Part shown: positions 18,411-26,711 of the stretch, one piece after another
Layout of the letters: every line of letters begins with the position of its first letter
How positions within the stretch are numbered: the first letter of the stretch is position 1
Origin: Variovorax sp. V213
Lineage (GTDB): Bacteria > Pseudomonadota > Gammaproteobacteria > Burkholderiales > Burkholderiaceae_C
Reading direction: 5' to 3'
NCBI RefSeq assembly: GCF_041154455.1
Contig: NZ_AP028664.1
Span: forward strand, 124,001 to 188,000
DNA length: 64,000 nt
Notes under the pieces: model-generated
What the model was told of the DNA's origin: nothing
Databases searched by the model: none
The model's input: the letters and a program-made list of their open reading frames with translations, nothing else
Position numbers and translations under genes: made by a program

Positions 18411-18950
18411 ATGGCACGTCTCCAACAACACTATCGCGAAAAGATCGCGAAAGACCTGACGGAAAAGTTCGGCTACAAGTCGCCGATGCAGGTCCCCCGC
18501 CTCACCAAGATCACGCTCAACATGGGCGTGGGTGAAGCTGTCGCCGACAAGAAGGTTCTCGACAACGCTGTCGCCGACCTGACCAAGATCGCCGGCCAGA
18601 AGCCCGTGGTCACCAAGTCGAAGAAGGCCATCGCCGGTTTCAAGATCCGCGAGAACCAGCCCATCGGCTGCATGGTCACGCTGCGCGGCGTGCAGATGTA
18701 TGAGTTCCTGGACCGTTTCGTGACCATCGCGCTGCCGCGTGTTCGCGACTTCCGCGGCATCTCCGGCCGTGCGTTCGACGGCCGTGGCAACTACAACATC
18801 GGCGTCAAGGAACAGATCATTTTCCCCGAGATCGAATACGACAAGGTCGATGCCCTGCGCGGTCTCAATATCAGCATCACGACGACGGCCAAGACCGACG
18901 AAGAAGCCAAGGCGCTTCTCGCTGGTTTCCGTTTCCCGTTCAAGAACTGA
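18411..18950 (+). CDS. rplE: 50S ribosomal protein L5
   Basis: 179 residues: 'MQVPRLTKITLNMGVGEA', 'GQKPVVTKSKKAIAGFKIREN', 'RVRDFRGISGRAFDGRGNYNIGVKEQIIFPEI'. L5 carries the 5S rRNA/P-site bridge. Eleven bp separate it from rplX. In E. coli the start region of this message binds S8 for feedback control; I did not test for that structure here. Confidence 0.98.
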   Translation: MARLQQHYREKIAKDLTEKFGYKSPMQVPRLTKITLNMGVGEAVADKKVLDNAVADLTKIAGQKPVVTKSKKAIAGFKIRENQPIGCMVTLRGVQMYEFLDRFVTIALPRVRDFRGISGRAFDGRGNYNIGVKEQIIFPEIEYDKVDALRGLNISITTTAKTDEEAKALLAGFRFPFKN

Positions 18951-18958
18951 GGTGATCT

Positions 18959-19264
18959 GTGGCTAAAGCATCTTTGATCCAGCGCGAACTCAAGCGCGAC
19001 AAGCTGGTCGCCAAGTACGCTGCGAAGCACGCGGAACTGAAGGCAATTTCCAACGACGTGAAGAAGAGCGACGAAGAGCGCGCTGCTGCCCGCCTGGGCC
19101 TGCAAAAGCTCCCGCGCAACGCGAACCCCACGCGTCAGCGCAACCGCTGCGAAATCACCGGTCGCCCCCGTGGCACCTTCCGTCAATTCGGTCTGGCCCG
19201 CGCCAAGATCCGCGAACTGGCTTTCAATGGCGACATCCCCGGTGTCACCAAGGCCAGCTGGTAA
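18959..19264 (+). CDS. rpsN: 30S ribosomal protein S14
   Basis: 101 residues from a GTG start 8 bp after rplE, with a ribosome-binding GAGGTGAT before it. It is the long, zinc-independent (C-) form: a single Cys in 'NRCEITGRPRG' and no CxxC pairs. 'FGLARAKIRELA' and the terminal 'KASW' are typical. It lies in the decoding head of the 30S subunit. Confidence 0.97.
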   Translation: MAKASLIQRELKRDKLVAKYAAKHAELKAISNDVKKSDEERAAARLGLQKLPRNANPTRQRNRCEITGRPRGTFRQFGLARAKIRELAFNGDIPGVTKASW

Positions 19265-19284
19265 GCCAGGCAGGAGCAAACAAC

Positions 19285-19680
19285 ATGAGCATGAGTGATC
19301 CCATTGCCGACCTGCTGACGCGTATCCGTAACGCGCAGATGGTGGCGAAGCCCACTGTGTCGGTCCCGTCTTCCAAGGTGAAGATCGCGATCTCGCAGGT
19401 CCTGAAGGACGAGGGCTATATCGACGGTTTCCAGGTCAAGACCGAAGACGGCAAGTCCGAACTCGTCATCACCCTGAAGTACTACGCTGGCCGTCCGGTC
19501 ATCGAGCGCATCGAGCGCGTGAGCCGTCCCGGCCTGCGCGTCTACAAGGCCAGTGCTTCCATTCCGCAAGTCCAGAACGGCCTCGGCGTTGCGATCGTCA
19601 CGACCCCCAAGGGCGTGATGACGGACCGCAAGGCACGCGCTACCGGTGTCGGTGGCGAAGTGCTGTGCTACGTCGCCTAA
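19285..19680 (+). CDS. rpsH: 30S ribosomal protein S8
   Basis: 131 residues: 'MSDPIADLLTRIRNAQ', 'VPSSKVKIAISQVLKDEGYI', 'SRPGLRVYKA', and 'GVMTDRKARATGVGGEVLCYVA' at the end. S8 is a primary 16S binder and, in E. coli, the translational repressor of the spc operon. Confidence 0.98.
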   Translation: MSMSDPIADLLTRIRNAQMVAKPTVSVPSSKVKIAISQVLKDEGYIDGFQVKTEDGKSELVITLKYYAGRPVIERIERVSRPGLRVYKASASIPQVQNGLGVAIVTTPKGVMTDRKARATGVGGEVLCYVA

Positions 19681-19704
19681 CCGAGACATCGAGGAGTAAC
19701 TGAA

Positions 19705-20238
19705 ATGTCCCGAGTAGGAAAAATGCCGATCACCATCCCCGCAGGCGTGGATGTGTCGATCAAGGAAGACCAGATCAGCGTCAAGGGCACGGGCGGCACG
19801 CTCAACCTCGCACGCAATGCCCTGGTCAAGGTCGTCAGCAATGACGGCAAGCTGAATTTCGAGCCCGCCAACGAGTCGCGTGAAGCGAACGCGATGAGCG
19901 GCACGATCCGTCAGCTGGTGAACAACATGGTGGTTGGCGTGACCAAGGGCTTCGAGAAGAAGCTCAACCTGGTCGGCGTCGGCTACAAGGCTGCAGCCTC
20001 CAACAACAAGTTGAACCTGCAAGTCGGTTATTCGCACCCGGTCAACATCGACATGCCCCAAGGCATCACGGTGGCCACCGCGACCCCGACCGAAATCGTG
20101 ATCAAGGGTGCTGACCGTCAGCGCGTTGGTCAAATCGCCGCTGAGATCCGCGCTGTTCGTCCGCCTGAGCCTTACAAGGGCAAGGGCATCCGTTATTCGG
20201 ACGAGAAGATCGTGATCAAAGAGACCAAGAAGAAGTAA
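19705..20238 (+). CDS. rplF: 50S ribosomal protein L6
   Basis: 177 residues made of two similar domains: 'MSRVGKMPITIPAGVDV' at the start, 'NNMVVGVTKGFEKKLNLVGVGYKA', and the C-terminal 'RPPEPYKGKGIRYSDE' block. L6 lies next to the GTPase centre. The spacing to rpsH is 24 bp with a GAGGAG ribosome-binding site. Confidence 0.98.
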   Translation: MSRVGKMPITIPAGVDVSIKEDQISVKGTGGTLNLARNALVKVVSNDGKLNFEPANESREANAMSGTIRQLVNNMVVGVTKGFEKKLNLVGVGYKAAASNNKLNLQVGYSHPVNIDMPQGITVATATPTEIVIKGADRQRVGQIAAEIRAVRPPEPYKGKGIRYSDEKIVIKETKKK

Positions 20239-20249
20239 GGGGCAGCAAA

Positions 20250-20618
20250 ATGATGTTGACCAAAAAAGCACAGCGTCTTCGCCGCTCGCGCCAGACCCGC
20301 ATCCGCATCGCGACGCAGGGCGTGGCCCGTCTGACGGTGAACCGCACCAACCTGCACATCTACGCCACCGTCATCTCCGACGACGGCACCAAGGTGATCG
20401 CCACCGCATCGACGGCCGAAGCCGAAGTGCGCACCGCACTCGGCGGCTCGGGCAAGGGCGGCAATGCCGCCGCTGCAACGGCCATCGGCAAGCGCATCGC
20501 CGAAAAGGCGAAGGCTGCCGGCGTCGAGAAGGTCGCCTTCGACCGCGCAGGTTTTGCGTACCACGGCCGCGTCAAGGCGCTGGCCGATGCGGCTCGCGAA
20601 GCCGGTCTGCAGTTCTAA
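20250..20618 (+). CDS. rplR: 50S ribosomal protein L18
   Basis: 122 residues. 'KKAQRLRRSRQTRIRI', 'RLTVNRTNLHIYATVISDDGTKVIATAST' and 'AGVEKVAFDRAGFAYHGRVKALADAAREAGLQF' are diagnostic for the 5S rRNA-binding protein. Two ATG codons are adjacent (20250 and 20253); either is compatible with the AAGGGG upstream. Confidence 0.97.
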   Translation: MMLTKKAQRLRRSRQTRIRIATQGVARLTVNRTNLHIYATVISDDGTKVIATASTAEAEVRTALGGSGKGGNAAAATAIGKRIAEKAKAAGVEKVAFDRAGFAYHGRVKALADAAREAGLQF

Positions 20619-20636
20619 CCGGACACGAGATTCAAA

Positions 20637-21155
20637 ATGGCAAAGATTCAAGCAAGAACGCAGAACGAAGGCCCTGAAGACGGTTTGCGCGAGAAGATGA
20701 TCGCGATCAACCGCGTCACCAAGGTGGTGAAGGGTGGTCGTATCCTCGGTTTCGCAGCACTGACCGTCGTGGGCGACGGCGAAGGCCGCGTCGGCATGGG
20801 CAAGGGCAAGTCGAAGGAAGTGCCTGCTGCCGTGCAAAAGGCGATGGAAGAGGCCCGCCGCAACCTGGCCAAGATCTCGATCAAGAACGGCACGCTGCAT
20901 CACCGCGTGACGGGTCACCATGGCGCCGCCTCGGTTGTCATGATCCCCGCCCCGAAGGGTACCGGCATCATCGCCGGCGGCCCGATGCGCGCCGTGTTCG
21001 AAGTCATGGGCATCACCGACATCGTGGCCAAGAGCCATGGTTCGTCGAACCCCTACAACATGGTTCGCGCCACGCTCGACGGGTTGAAGAACTCGACGAC
21101 CGCGTCCGAAGTGGCTGCCAAGCGCGGCCTGACCGTCGAAGAAATCTTCGCCTGA
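20637..21155 (+). CDS. rpsE: 30S ribosomal protein S5
   Basis: 172 residues. 'MIAINRVTKVVKGGRILGFAALTVVGDG' is the N-terminal RNA-binding part and 'APKGTGIIAGGPMRAVFEVMGITDIVAKSHGSSNPYNMVRAT' the C-terminal domain. S5 affects translational accuracy and spectinomycin sensitivity. Eighteen bp follow rplR. Confidence 0.98.
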   Translation: MAKIQARTQNEGPEDGLREKMIAINRVTKVVKGGRILGFAALTVVGDGEGRVGMGKGKSKEVPAAVQKAMEEARRNLAKISIKNGTLHHRVTGHHGAASVVMIPAPKGTGIIAGGPMRAVFEVMGITDIVAKSHGSSNPYNMVRATLDGLKNSTTASEVAAKRGLTVEEIFA

Positions 21156-21190
21156 GCGCAAGCTCTCGCAAGGCTGAAGGAAGCATTCAA

Positions 21191-21376
21191 ATGACGACGC
21201 AACAACAAACCCTCAAGGTGCAATTGGTCAAGAGCCCGATTGGCACCAAGGAATCGCATCGCGCGACCGTGCGTGGCCTCGGCCTGCGCAAGCTCAACAG
21301 CGTGAGCGAGCTGCAAGACACCCCGGCGGTGCGCGGCATGATCAACAAGATCAGTTATCTGGTCAAAGTTCTGTAA
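21191..21376 (+). CDS. rpmD: 50S ribosomal protein L30
   Basis: 61 residues, the short bacterial form: 'LKVQLVKSPIGTKESHRATVRGLGLRKLN', then 'DTPAVRGMINKISYLVKV'. It is placed between rpsE and rplO as in the standard spc order. Confidence 0.97.
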   Translation: MTTQQQTLKVQLVKSPIGTKESHRATVRGLGLRKLNSVSELQDTPAVRGMINKISYLVKVL

Positions 21377-21387
21377 GAGAGACTGAT

Positions 21388-21819
21388 ATGGAACTCAATG
21401 GCATCAAGCCGGCGGATGGCGCCAAGCACGCCAAGCGCCGTGTCGGCCGCGGTATCGGCTCCGGTATCGGCAAGACCGCAGGTCGCGGTCACAAGGGCCA
21501 GAAGTCGCGCGCAGGCGGTTTCCACAAGGTCGGCTTCGAAGGCGGTCAAATGCCGCTGCAGCGTCGCCTGCCGAAGCGCGGCTTCAAGTCGCACCTGCTG
21601 AAGTTCAACGCTGAAGTCACGCTGACTGCCCTCGAGCAGCTCGGCCTGGCCGAAGTCGATGTCCTGGCGCTCAAGCAAGCCGGCCTCGTGGGCCAGCTCG
21701 CCAAGGTGGTCAAGGTCGTCAAGACCGGTGAACTCACCAAGGCCGTCAAGCTGACGGGCGTGGGTGCAACCGCTGGTGCCAAGGCTGCGATCGAAGCAGC
21801 CGGCGGCAGCGTCGCCTGA
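21388..21819 (+). CDS. rplO: 50S ribosomal protein L15
   Basis: 143 residues. The Gly/Arg-rich N-terminal tail 'KRRVGRGIGSGIGKTAGRGHKGQKSRAGG' that penetrates 23S rRNA is present, followed by 'FEGGQMPLQRRLPKRGF'. It is 11 bp after rpmD and 26 bp before secY. Confidence 0.98.
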   Translation: MELNGIKPADGAKHAKRRVGRGIGSGIGKTAGRGHKGQKSRAGGFHKVGFEGGQMPLQRRLPKRGFKSHLLKFNAEVTLTALEQLGLAEVDVLALKQAGLVGQLAKVVKVVKTGELTKAVKLTGVGATAGAKAAIEAAGGSVA

Positions 21820-21845
21820 TCACACTGGACTGAAAGAAGTTCTTC

Positions 21846-23159
21846 GTGGCAACTAACGCGGCAACGATCGCAAAAACAGGCAAGTTCGGCGACCTCCGTC
21901 GTCGGCTCGTCTTTTTGCTGCTCGCGCTCGTGGTCTACCGGATCGGCGCGCACATTCCTGTGCCGGGTATCAACCCGGACCAGCTGGCTGCGTTGTTCCA
22001 GGGCCAGCAGGGCGGCATCCTGAGCCTGTTCAACATGTTCTCGGGCGGGGCGCTGTCGCGCTTCACCGTGTTCGCGTTGGGGATCATGCCGTACATCTCG
22101 GCGTCGATCATCATGCAGCTGATGACCTACGTGCTTCCGACCTTCGAGCAATTGAAGAAGGAAGGCGAGGCCGGCCGCCGCAAGATCACGCAGTACACGC
22201 GCTACGGCGCGCTGGGCCTGGCCCTGTTCCAGTCGTTCAGCATTGCAGTGGCCCTCGAATCGTCGGCCGGCCTGGTCATCGCTCCCGGTTTCGGCTTCCG
22301 CCTGACCGCGATGGTGAGCCTCACGGCAGGTTCGATGTTCCTGATGTGGCTCGGCGAGCAGATCACCGAACGCGGCCTGGGCAACGGCATCTCGATCCTG
22401 ATCTTTGCAGGTATCGCGGCCGGTCTGCCGAACGCCATCGGCGGCCTCGCTTCGCTGGTGACCACCGGTGCGATGAATCCGATCATTGCGCTCTTCATCA
22501 TCGCGGTCGTGGTGCTTGTCACCTACTTCGTGGTGTTCGTCGAACGCGGCCAGCGCAAGATCCTCGTGAACTATGCGCGGCGCCAGGTCGGCAACAAGGT
22601 GTATGGCGGCCAGTCGTCGCATCTGCCCTTGAAGCTGAACATGGCCGGTGTGATTCCGCCGATCTTCGCCTCGTCGATCATCCTGCTGCCCGCGACGGTG
22701 GTCGGCTGGTTCAGCACCGGCGAAGGTGGTTTCCGCTGGATCAAGGACATTGCCGGCGCACTGCGCCCGGGCGAACCGATCTATGTGCTGCTGTACGCTG
22801 CCGCGATCGTTTTCTTCTGCTTCTTCTACACGGCGCTCGTGTTCAACAGCAAGGAAACGGCCGACAACCTGAAGAAGAGCGGTGCCTTCATTCCGGGCAT
22901 TCGTCCGGGTGACCAGACCGCTCGCTATATCGACAAGATTCTGGTTCGCCTGACGTTGGCTGGCGCGGTGTACATCACCTTCGTCTGCCTGCTGCCCGAG
23001 TTCCTGATCCTGAAGTACAACGTGCCGTTCTACTTCGGTGGTACCTCCCTGCTGATCATCGTGGTCGTCACGATGGACTTCATGGCCCAGGTGCAAAACT
23101 ACATGATGTCCCAGCAGTACGAATCGCTGCTGAAGAAGGCCAACTTCAAGACATCGTAG
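21846..23159 (+). CDS. secY: Protein translocase subunit SecY
   Basis: 437 residues with ten transmembrane segments; the pore subunit of the SecYEG channel. Landmarks are 'AHIPVPGIN', 'GIMPYISASIIMQL', 'ERGLGNGISILIF', the cytoplasmic loop 'FVVFVERGQRKILVNYARRQVG' and 'SALKLNMAGVIPPIFASSI'-type sequence around 22630-22690, and 'FFYTALVFNSKETADNLKKSGAFIPGIRPG'. The start codon is GTG. The gene usually next, infA, is absent: only 74 bp separate secY from rpmJ. Confidence 0.98.
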   Translation: MATNAATIAKTGKFGDLRRRLVFLLLALVVYRIGAHIPVPGINPDQLAALFQGQQGGILSLFNMFSGGALSRFTVFALGIMPYISASIIMQLMTYVLPTFEQLKKEGEAGRRKITQYTRYGALGLALFQSFSIAVALESSAGLVIAPGFGFRLTAMVSLTAGSMFLMWLGEQITERGLGNGISILIFAGIAAGLPNAIGGLASLVTTGAMNPIIALFIIAVVVLVTYFVVFVERGQRKILVNYARRQVGNKVYGGQSSHLPLKLNMAGVIPPIFASSIILLPATVVGWFSTGEGGFRWIKDIAGALRPGEPIYVLLYAAAIVFFCFFYTALVFNSKETADNLKKSGAFIPGIRPGDQTARYIDKILVRLTLAGAVYITFVCLLPEFLILKYNVPFYFGGTSLLIIVVVTMDFMAQVQNYMMSQQYESLLKKANFKTS

Positions 23160-23233
23160 GGCTGTGAGTTTCAGTATTGAGAATTTGGGTATGGGCGGTG
23201 TACCGCCACGTTAAACAGTTTTAGGAGAATGAA

Positions 23234-23347
23234 ATGAGAGTTTCGGCTTCGGTCAAAACCATCTGCCGTAATTGCAAGGTCATCCGCCGTAAAGGTGTGG
23301 TGCGTGTGATTTGCACCGACCCGCGCCACAAGCAGCGCCAGGGTTGA
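23234..23347 (+). CDS. rpmJ: 50S ribosomal protein L36
   Basis: 37 residues, 'MRVSASVKTICRNCKVIRR' then a short basic tail. The zinc ligands C11, C14, C27 and H32 are all present, so this is the zinc-containing form. A TAGGAG ribosome-binding site precedes the ATG. It begins the alpha-operon part of the block, 23 bp before rpsM. Confidence 0.95.
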   Translation: MRVSASVKTICRNCKVIRRKGVVRVICTDPRHKQRQG

Positions 23348-23370
23348 TTGAAGAGTATTAGAGGACGCAC

Positions 23371-23736
23371 ATGGCACGTATTGCTGGCATCAACATTCCG
23401 CCGCACAAGCACGCTGAAATCGGCCTGACCGCCATCTTCGGCATCGGTCGCACGCGCGCCCGTCAAATCTGCGAAGCGAGCGGCATCGAATATTCGAAGA
23501 AGATCAAGGATCTGACCGACGCCGATCTCGAAAAGATCCGCGACCAGATCGCTCTCTTCACCATCGAAGGCGATCTGCGTCGCGAGACGACGATGAACAT
23601 CAAGCGTTTGATGGACATCGGCTGCTATCGCGGCTTCCGTCACCGTCGCGGCCTGCCGATGCGCGGCCAGCGCACGCGCACCAATGCCCGCACCCGCAAG
23701 GGTCCGCGCAAGGCTGCGCAGTCCCTGAAGAAATAA
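23371..23736 (+). CDS. rpsM: 30S ribosomal protein S13
   Basis: 121 residues: 'MARIAGINIPPHKHAEIGLTAIFGIGRTRA', 'RRETTMNIKRLMDIGCYRGFRHRRGLPMRGQRT', and the basic tail 'ARTRKGPRKAAQSLKK' that reaches into the decoding region. Confidence 0.98.
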   Translation: MARIAGINIPPHKHAEIGLTAIFGIGRTRARQICEASGIEYSKKIKDLTDADLEKIRDQIALFTIEGDLRRETTMNIKRLMDIGCYRGFRHRRGLPMRGQRTRTNARTRKGPRKAAQSLKK

Positions 23737-23748
23737 GGATAGACCAGC

Positions 23749-24153
23749 ATGGCTAAAGCACCTGCAAACAACGCCGCACAGCGCGTTCGCAAGAAGGTTC
23801 GCAAGAACGTTGCGGACGGCATCGCCCACGTGCATGCCTCGTTCAACAACACCATCATCACGATCACCGATCGCCAGGGCAACGCCCTGTCGTGGGCTTC
23901 GTCGGGTGGCCAGGGCTTCAAGGGCTCGCGCAAGTCGACGCCGTTCGCTGCGCAGGTGGCTTCCGAAGTGGCCGGCCGTGCTGCGGTCGAACAAGGCATC
24001 AAGAACCTCGACGTCGAGATCAAGGGCCCGGGCCCCGGTCGCGAATCGTCGGTGCGCGCACTGGCTGCGCTCGGCATCCGGATCAATTCCATTGCCGACG
24101 TGACGCCCGTTCCGCACAACGGCTGCCGTCCCCAGAAGCGTCGCCGCATCTGA
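23749..24153 (+). CDS. rpsK: 30S ribosomal protein S11
   Basis: 134 residues: 'GIAHVHASFNNTIITITDRQGN', 'SSGGQGFKGSRKSTPFAAQ', and the C-terminal 'DVTPVPHNGCRPQKRRRI'. It lies in the 30S platform. A strong hairpin plus T-run follows it before rpsD. Confidence 0.98.
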   Translation: MAKAPANNAAQRVRKKVRKNVADGIAHVHASFNNTIITITDRQGNALSWASSGGQGFKGSRKSTPFAAQVASEVAGRAAVEQGIKNLDVEIKGPGPGRESSVRALAALGIRINSIADVTPVPHNGCRPQKRRRI

Positions 24154-24168
24154 TCGTCAGTCCGCAAG

Positions 24169-24207
24169 GCGCAGCCGGCTTTTGAGCGGCTGCGCATTTG
24201 TTTTTTT
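24169..24207 (+). terminator. Intrinsic terminator or attenuator inside the alpha operon (rpsK/rpsD gap)
   Basis: GCGCAGCCG (24169-24177) pairs perfectly with CGGCTGCGC (24187-24195) across a 9-nt loop, and seven T follow at 24201-24207. This is a good intrinsic terminator in the middle of a normally continuous operon, so it probably acts as partial terminator or attenuator. Confidence 0.75.
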
Positions 24208-24283
24208 ACTAAGCCCACCGCCATCCGCGTCCGCGCCGATGGCTCCCGCAGGCAACTGCGGCAGATGACACAAAGGAAAACTC

Positions 24284-24907
24284 GTGGCACGCTACCTCGG
24301 CCCCAAGGCCAAACTCTCCCGCCGTGAAGGCACCGACCTGTTCCTGAAGAGCGCCCGCCGCTCCATCCAGGACAAGGCCAAGTTCGATTCCAAGCCCGGC
24401 CAGCACGGCCGCACTTCGGGTCAGCGCACCTCCGACTACGGCCTGCAGCTGCGCGAAAAGCAGAAGGTCAAGCGCATGTACGGCGTGCTCGAGAAGCAGT
24501 TCCGCCGCTACTTCGAAGAAGCCGATCGCCGCCGTGGCAACACGGGCGCCAACCTGCTGTTCATCCTCGAATCGCGCCTGGACAACGTCGTCTACCGCAT
24601 GGGCTTCGGCTCGACGCGCGCCGAAGCACGCCAGCTCGTGTCGCACAAGGCGATCACGGTGAATGGCCAGTCGGTCAACATCCCGTCGTACCTGGTGAAG
24701 ACCGGCGACGTGATCGCCGTTCGCGACAAGTCGAAGAAGCAGACCCGCATTGCCGAAGCGCTCCAGCTCGCCCAACAAGTCGGTATCCCGGCCTGGGTCG
24801 AAGTGAATGCCGACAAGGCCGAAGGCACCTTCAAGAAGGTGCCCGATCGCGACGAATTCGCAGCCGACATCAACGAATCGCTGATCGTCGAACTGTACTC
24901 GCGCTAA
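24284..24907 (+). CDS. rpsD: 30S ribosomal protein S4
   Basis: 207 residues from a GTG start with AAGGAAA upstream. 'MARYLGPKAKLSRREGTDLFLKS' and the S4 RNA-binding domain 'RLDNVVYRMGFGSTRAEARQLVSHKAITVNGQSVNIPSYLVKTGDVI' are clear. The N-terminal zinc Cys cluster of some S4 proteins is absent. In E. coli S4 represses the alpha operon by binding an upstream pseudoknot. Confidence 0.98.
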   Translation: MARYLGPKAKLSRREGTDLFLKSARRSIQDKAKFDSKPGQHGRTSGQRTSDYGLQLREKQKVKRMYGVLEKQFRRYFEEADRRRGNTGANLLFILESRLDNVVYRMGFGSTRAEARQLVSHKAITVNGQSVNIPSYLVKTGDVIAVRDKSKKQTRIAEALQLAQQVGIPAWVEVNADKAEGTFKKVPDRDEFAADINESLIVELYSR

Positions 24908-24918
24908 ACAGACGATAA

Positions 24919-24953
24919 CGTGCCGCTTCGCGCGGCACGAACTTGAATTTTTT
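24919..24953 (+). other. Hairpin and T-run between rpsD and rpoA
   Basis: CGTGCCGC (24919-24926) pairs with GCGGCACG (24932-24939) over a 5-nt loop; six T occur at 24948-24953, nine bases after the stem. The offset makes efficient termination doubtful; a processing site or pause signal is possible. Confidence 0.4.
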
Positions 24954-25035
24954 GTTCCCATCGGGAGGCACTCTCGACGGGTGCTTCACCAGCCTTACCG
25001 GTGTAACGAGCCGGGGGTATTGAGAGGAAGTCTGC

Positions 25036-26025
25036 ATGCAAACCACCCTGCTGAAACCCAAGACCATTCAGGTCGAGCAACTTGCCGCCAACAAGGCCAA
25101 GGTCACGCTCGAGCCTTTCGAGCGAGGCTACGGCCACACGCTCGGCAACGCGCTGCGTCGCGTTCTGCTGTCGTCGATGGTCGGTTATTCGGCCACTGAA
25201 GTCACGATCGCCGGCGTTCTGCATGAGTACTCGTCGATCGACGGCGTGCAGGAAGATGTCGTCAACATCCTTCTGAACCTCAAGGGCGTGGTGTTCAAGC
25301 TCCACAACCGCGACGAAGTCACGCTGAGCCTGCGCAAGGACGGCGAAGGCCCGGTCCTGGCGTCGGACATCCAGACCCCGCACGACGTCGAGATCATCAA
25401 CCCCGACCACGTGATCGCGCACCTGTCGCAAGGCGGCAAGCTCGACATGCAGATCAAGGTCGAAAAGGGCCGCGGCTATGTGCCCGGCACGATGCGCCGC
25501 TACGCCGACGAGCCGACCAAGTCGATTGGCCGCATCGTCCTGGACGCTTCGTTCTCGCCCGTGAAGCGCGTGAGCTACACGGTCGAAAGCGCCCGCGTCG
25601 AACAGCGCACCGATCTGGACAAGCTGCTGGTCGAGATCGAAACCAACGGCGCGATCACCGCCGAAGACGCCGTGCGCGCCTCGGCTAAAATCCTGGTCGA
25701 GCAACTGGCCGTGTTCGCACAGCTCGAAGGCGGCGAACTGGCTGCGTTCGATACGCCGGCACCGCGCAGCGCACAGCAATTCGACCCGATCCTGCTGCGC
25801 CCTGTCGACGAACTCGAACTGACCGTGCGTTCGGCCAACTGCCTGAAGGCCGAAAACATCTACTACATCGGCGACCTGATCCAGCGCACCGAGAACGAGC
25901 TGCTCAAGACCCCGAACCTGGGTCGCAAGTCGCTCAACGAAATCAAGGAAGTGCTTGCCTCGCGCGGCCTGACCTTGGGTATGAAGCTCGAAAGCTGGCC
26001 GCCGGCCGGCCTCGACAAGCGTTGA
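25036..26025 (+). CDS. rpoA: DNA-directed RNA polymerase alpha subunit
   Basis: 329 residues. The N-terminal dimerisation domain has 'EPFERGYGHTLGNALRRVLLSSMVGYSATEV' and 'VVNILLNLKGV'; the C-terminal domain begins near residue 250 ('LRPVDELELTVRSANCLKAENIYYIGDLIQRTE...GRKSLNEIKEVLASRGL'), the part that contacts UP elements and activators. It lies between rpsD and rplQ as expected. Confidence 0.98.
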   Translation: MQTTLLKPKTIQVEQLAANKAKVTLEPFERGYGHTLGNALRRVLLSSMVGYSATEVTIAGVLHEYSSIDGVQEDVVNILLNLKGVVFKLHNRDEVTLSLRKDGEGPVLASDIQTPHDVEIINPDHVIAHLSQGGKLDMQIKVEKGRGYVPGTMRRYADEPTKSIGRIVLDASFSPVKRVSYTVESARVEQRTDLDKLLVEIETNGAITAEDAVRASAKILVEQLAVFAQLEGGELAAFDTPAPRSAQQFDPILLRPVDELELTVRSANCLKAENIYYIGDLIQRTENELLKTPNLGRKSLNEIKEVLASRGLTLGMKLESWPPAGLDKR

Positions 26026-26111
26026 TTTTTTGAAGAAGTGGGCCCACGAGGGCCCGTGCACCGGGCAGTACCTGATACGGCTGCCTGTTTAATAAAGTAA
26101 AGGAAAGCACC

Positions 26112-26510
26112 ATGCGTCACGGACACGGACTCCGCAAACTCAACCGCACCAGCTCGCACCGCCTTGCGATGCTGCAGAACATGATGAATTCGCTCATCGA
26201 GCACGAAGTCATCAAGACCACGGTCCCCAAGGCCAAGGAACTGCGCCGCGTCATCGAACCGATGATCACGCTCGCCAAGAAGCCCACGGTTGCCAACAAG
26301 CGCCTGGCCTTCGACCGCCTGCGCGACCGCGACAGCGTCGTCAAGCTCTTCGGCGAACTCGGCCCGCGTTTCGCAGCGCGTCCGGGCGGCTACACCCGCA
26401 TCCTGAAGATGGGTTTCCGCGTTGGCGACAATGCACCCATGGCACTGGTCGAACTGGTCGATCGTCCTGAAATTAAAGAAGAAGCCGCCGAGCAAGGCGC
26501 TGCTGAATAA
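26112..26510 (+). CDS. rplQ: 50S ribosomal protein L17
   Basis: 132 residues: 'MRHGHGLRKLNRTSSHRLAMLQNMMNSLIEHEVIKTTVPKAKELRRVIEPMITLAKK' at the start and 'GGYTRILKMGFRVGDNAPMALVELV' later. It closes the alpha operon; its stop is 18 bp upstream of the tRNA gene. Confidence 0.98.
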   Translation: MRHGHGLRKLNRTSSHRLAMLQNMMNSLIEHEVIKTTVPKAKELRRVIEPMITLAKKPTVANKRLAFDRLRDRDSVVKLFGELGPRFAARPGGYTRILKMGFRVGDNAPMALVELVDRPEIKEEAAEQGAAE

Positions 26511-26512
26511 GG

Positions 26513-26518
26513 TATAAT
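26513..26518 (+). promoter_or_regulatory. Consensus -10 hexamer upstream of tRNA-fMet
   Basis: TATAAT lies 10 bp upstream of the tRNA 5' end, close behind the rplQ stop. I see no matching -35 at 16-18 bp, so it may be a weak independent promoter supplementing read-through from the ribosomal operon. Confidence 0.45.
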
Positions 26519-26528
26519 TCCATCTTGC

Positions 26529-26605
<77 letters not shown>

Positions 26606-26609
26606 ATTT

Positions 26610-26642
26610 AAAAGGCCCTTTGAATTTCAAAGGGCCTTTTTT
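26610..26642 (+). terminator. Strong intrinsic terminator after tRNA-fMet
   Basis: A perfect 15-bp stem (26610-26624 with 26626-26640) around a single T, with the 3' arm running into TTTTTT. It ends the ribosomal/tRNA transcription unit. Confidence 0.9.
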
Positions 26643-26663
26643 CTTGGGTCGAAGAATTCAAAT

Positions 26664-26695
26664 AAAAAAATGCCCTCGCGAAGAGGGCTTTTTTT
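26664..26695. terminator. Bidirectional terminator
   Basis: Seven A, GCCCTC (26672-26677), a 5-nt loop, GAGGGC (26683-26688) and seven T. On the minus strand it terminates the RidA-ending aromatic operon, whose last stop is 17 bp away; on the plus strand it backs up the preceding terminator. Confidence 0.88.
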
Positions 26696-26711
26696 ATGGG
26701 TCGAGTTTGCG

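Noticed and set aside
26040..26055. GGGCCC-ACGA-GGGCCC hairpin between rpoA and rplQ
   Set aside because: There is no T-run and it lies between two co-transcribed genes. It is short and symmetrical enough to occur by chance in GC-rich DNA, so I did not call a terminator.
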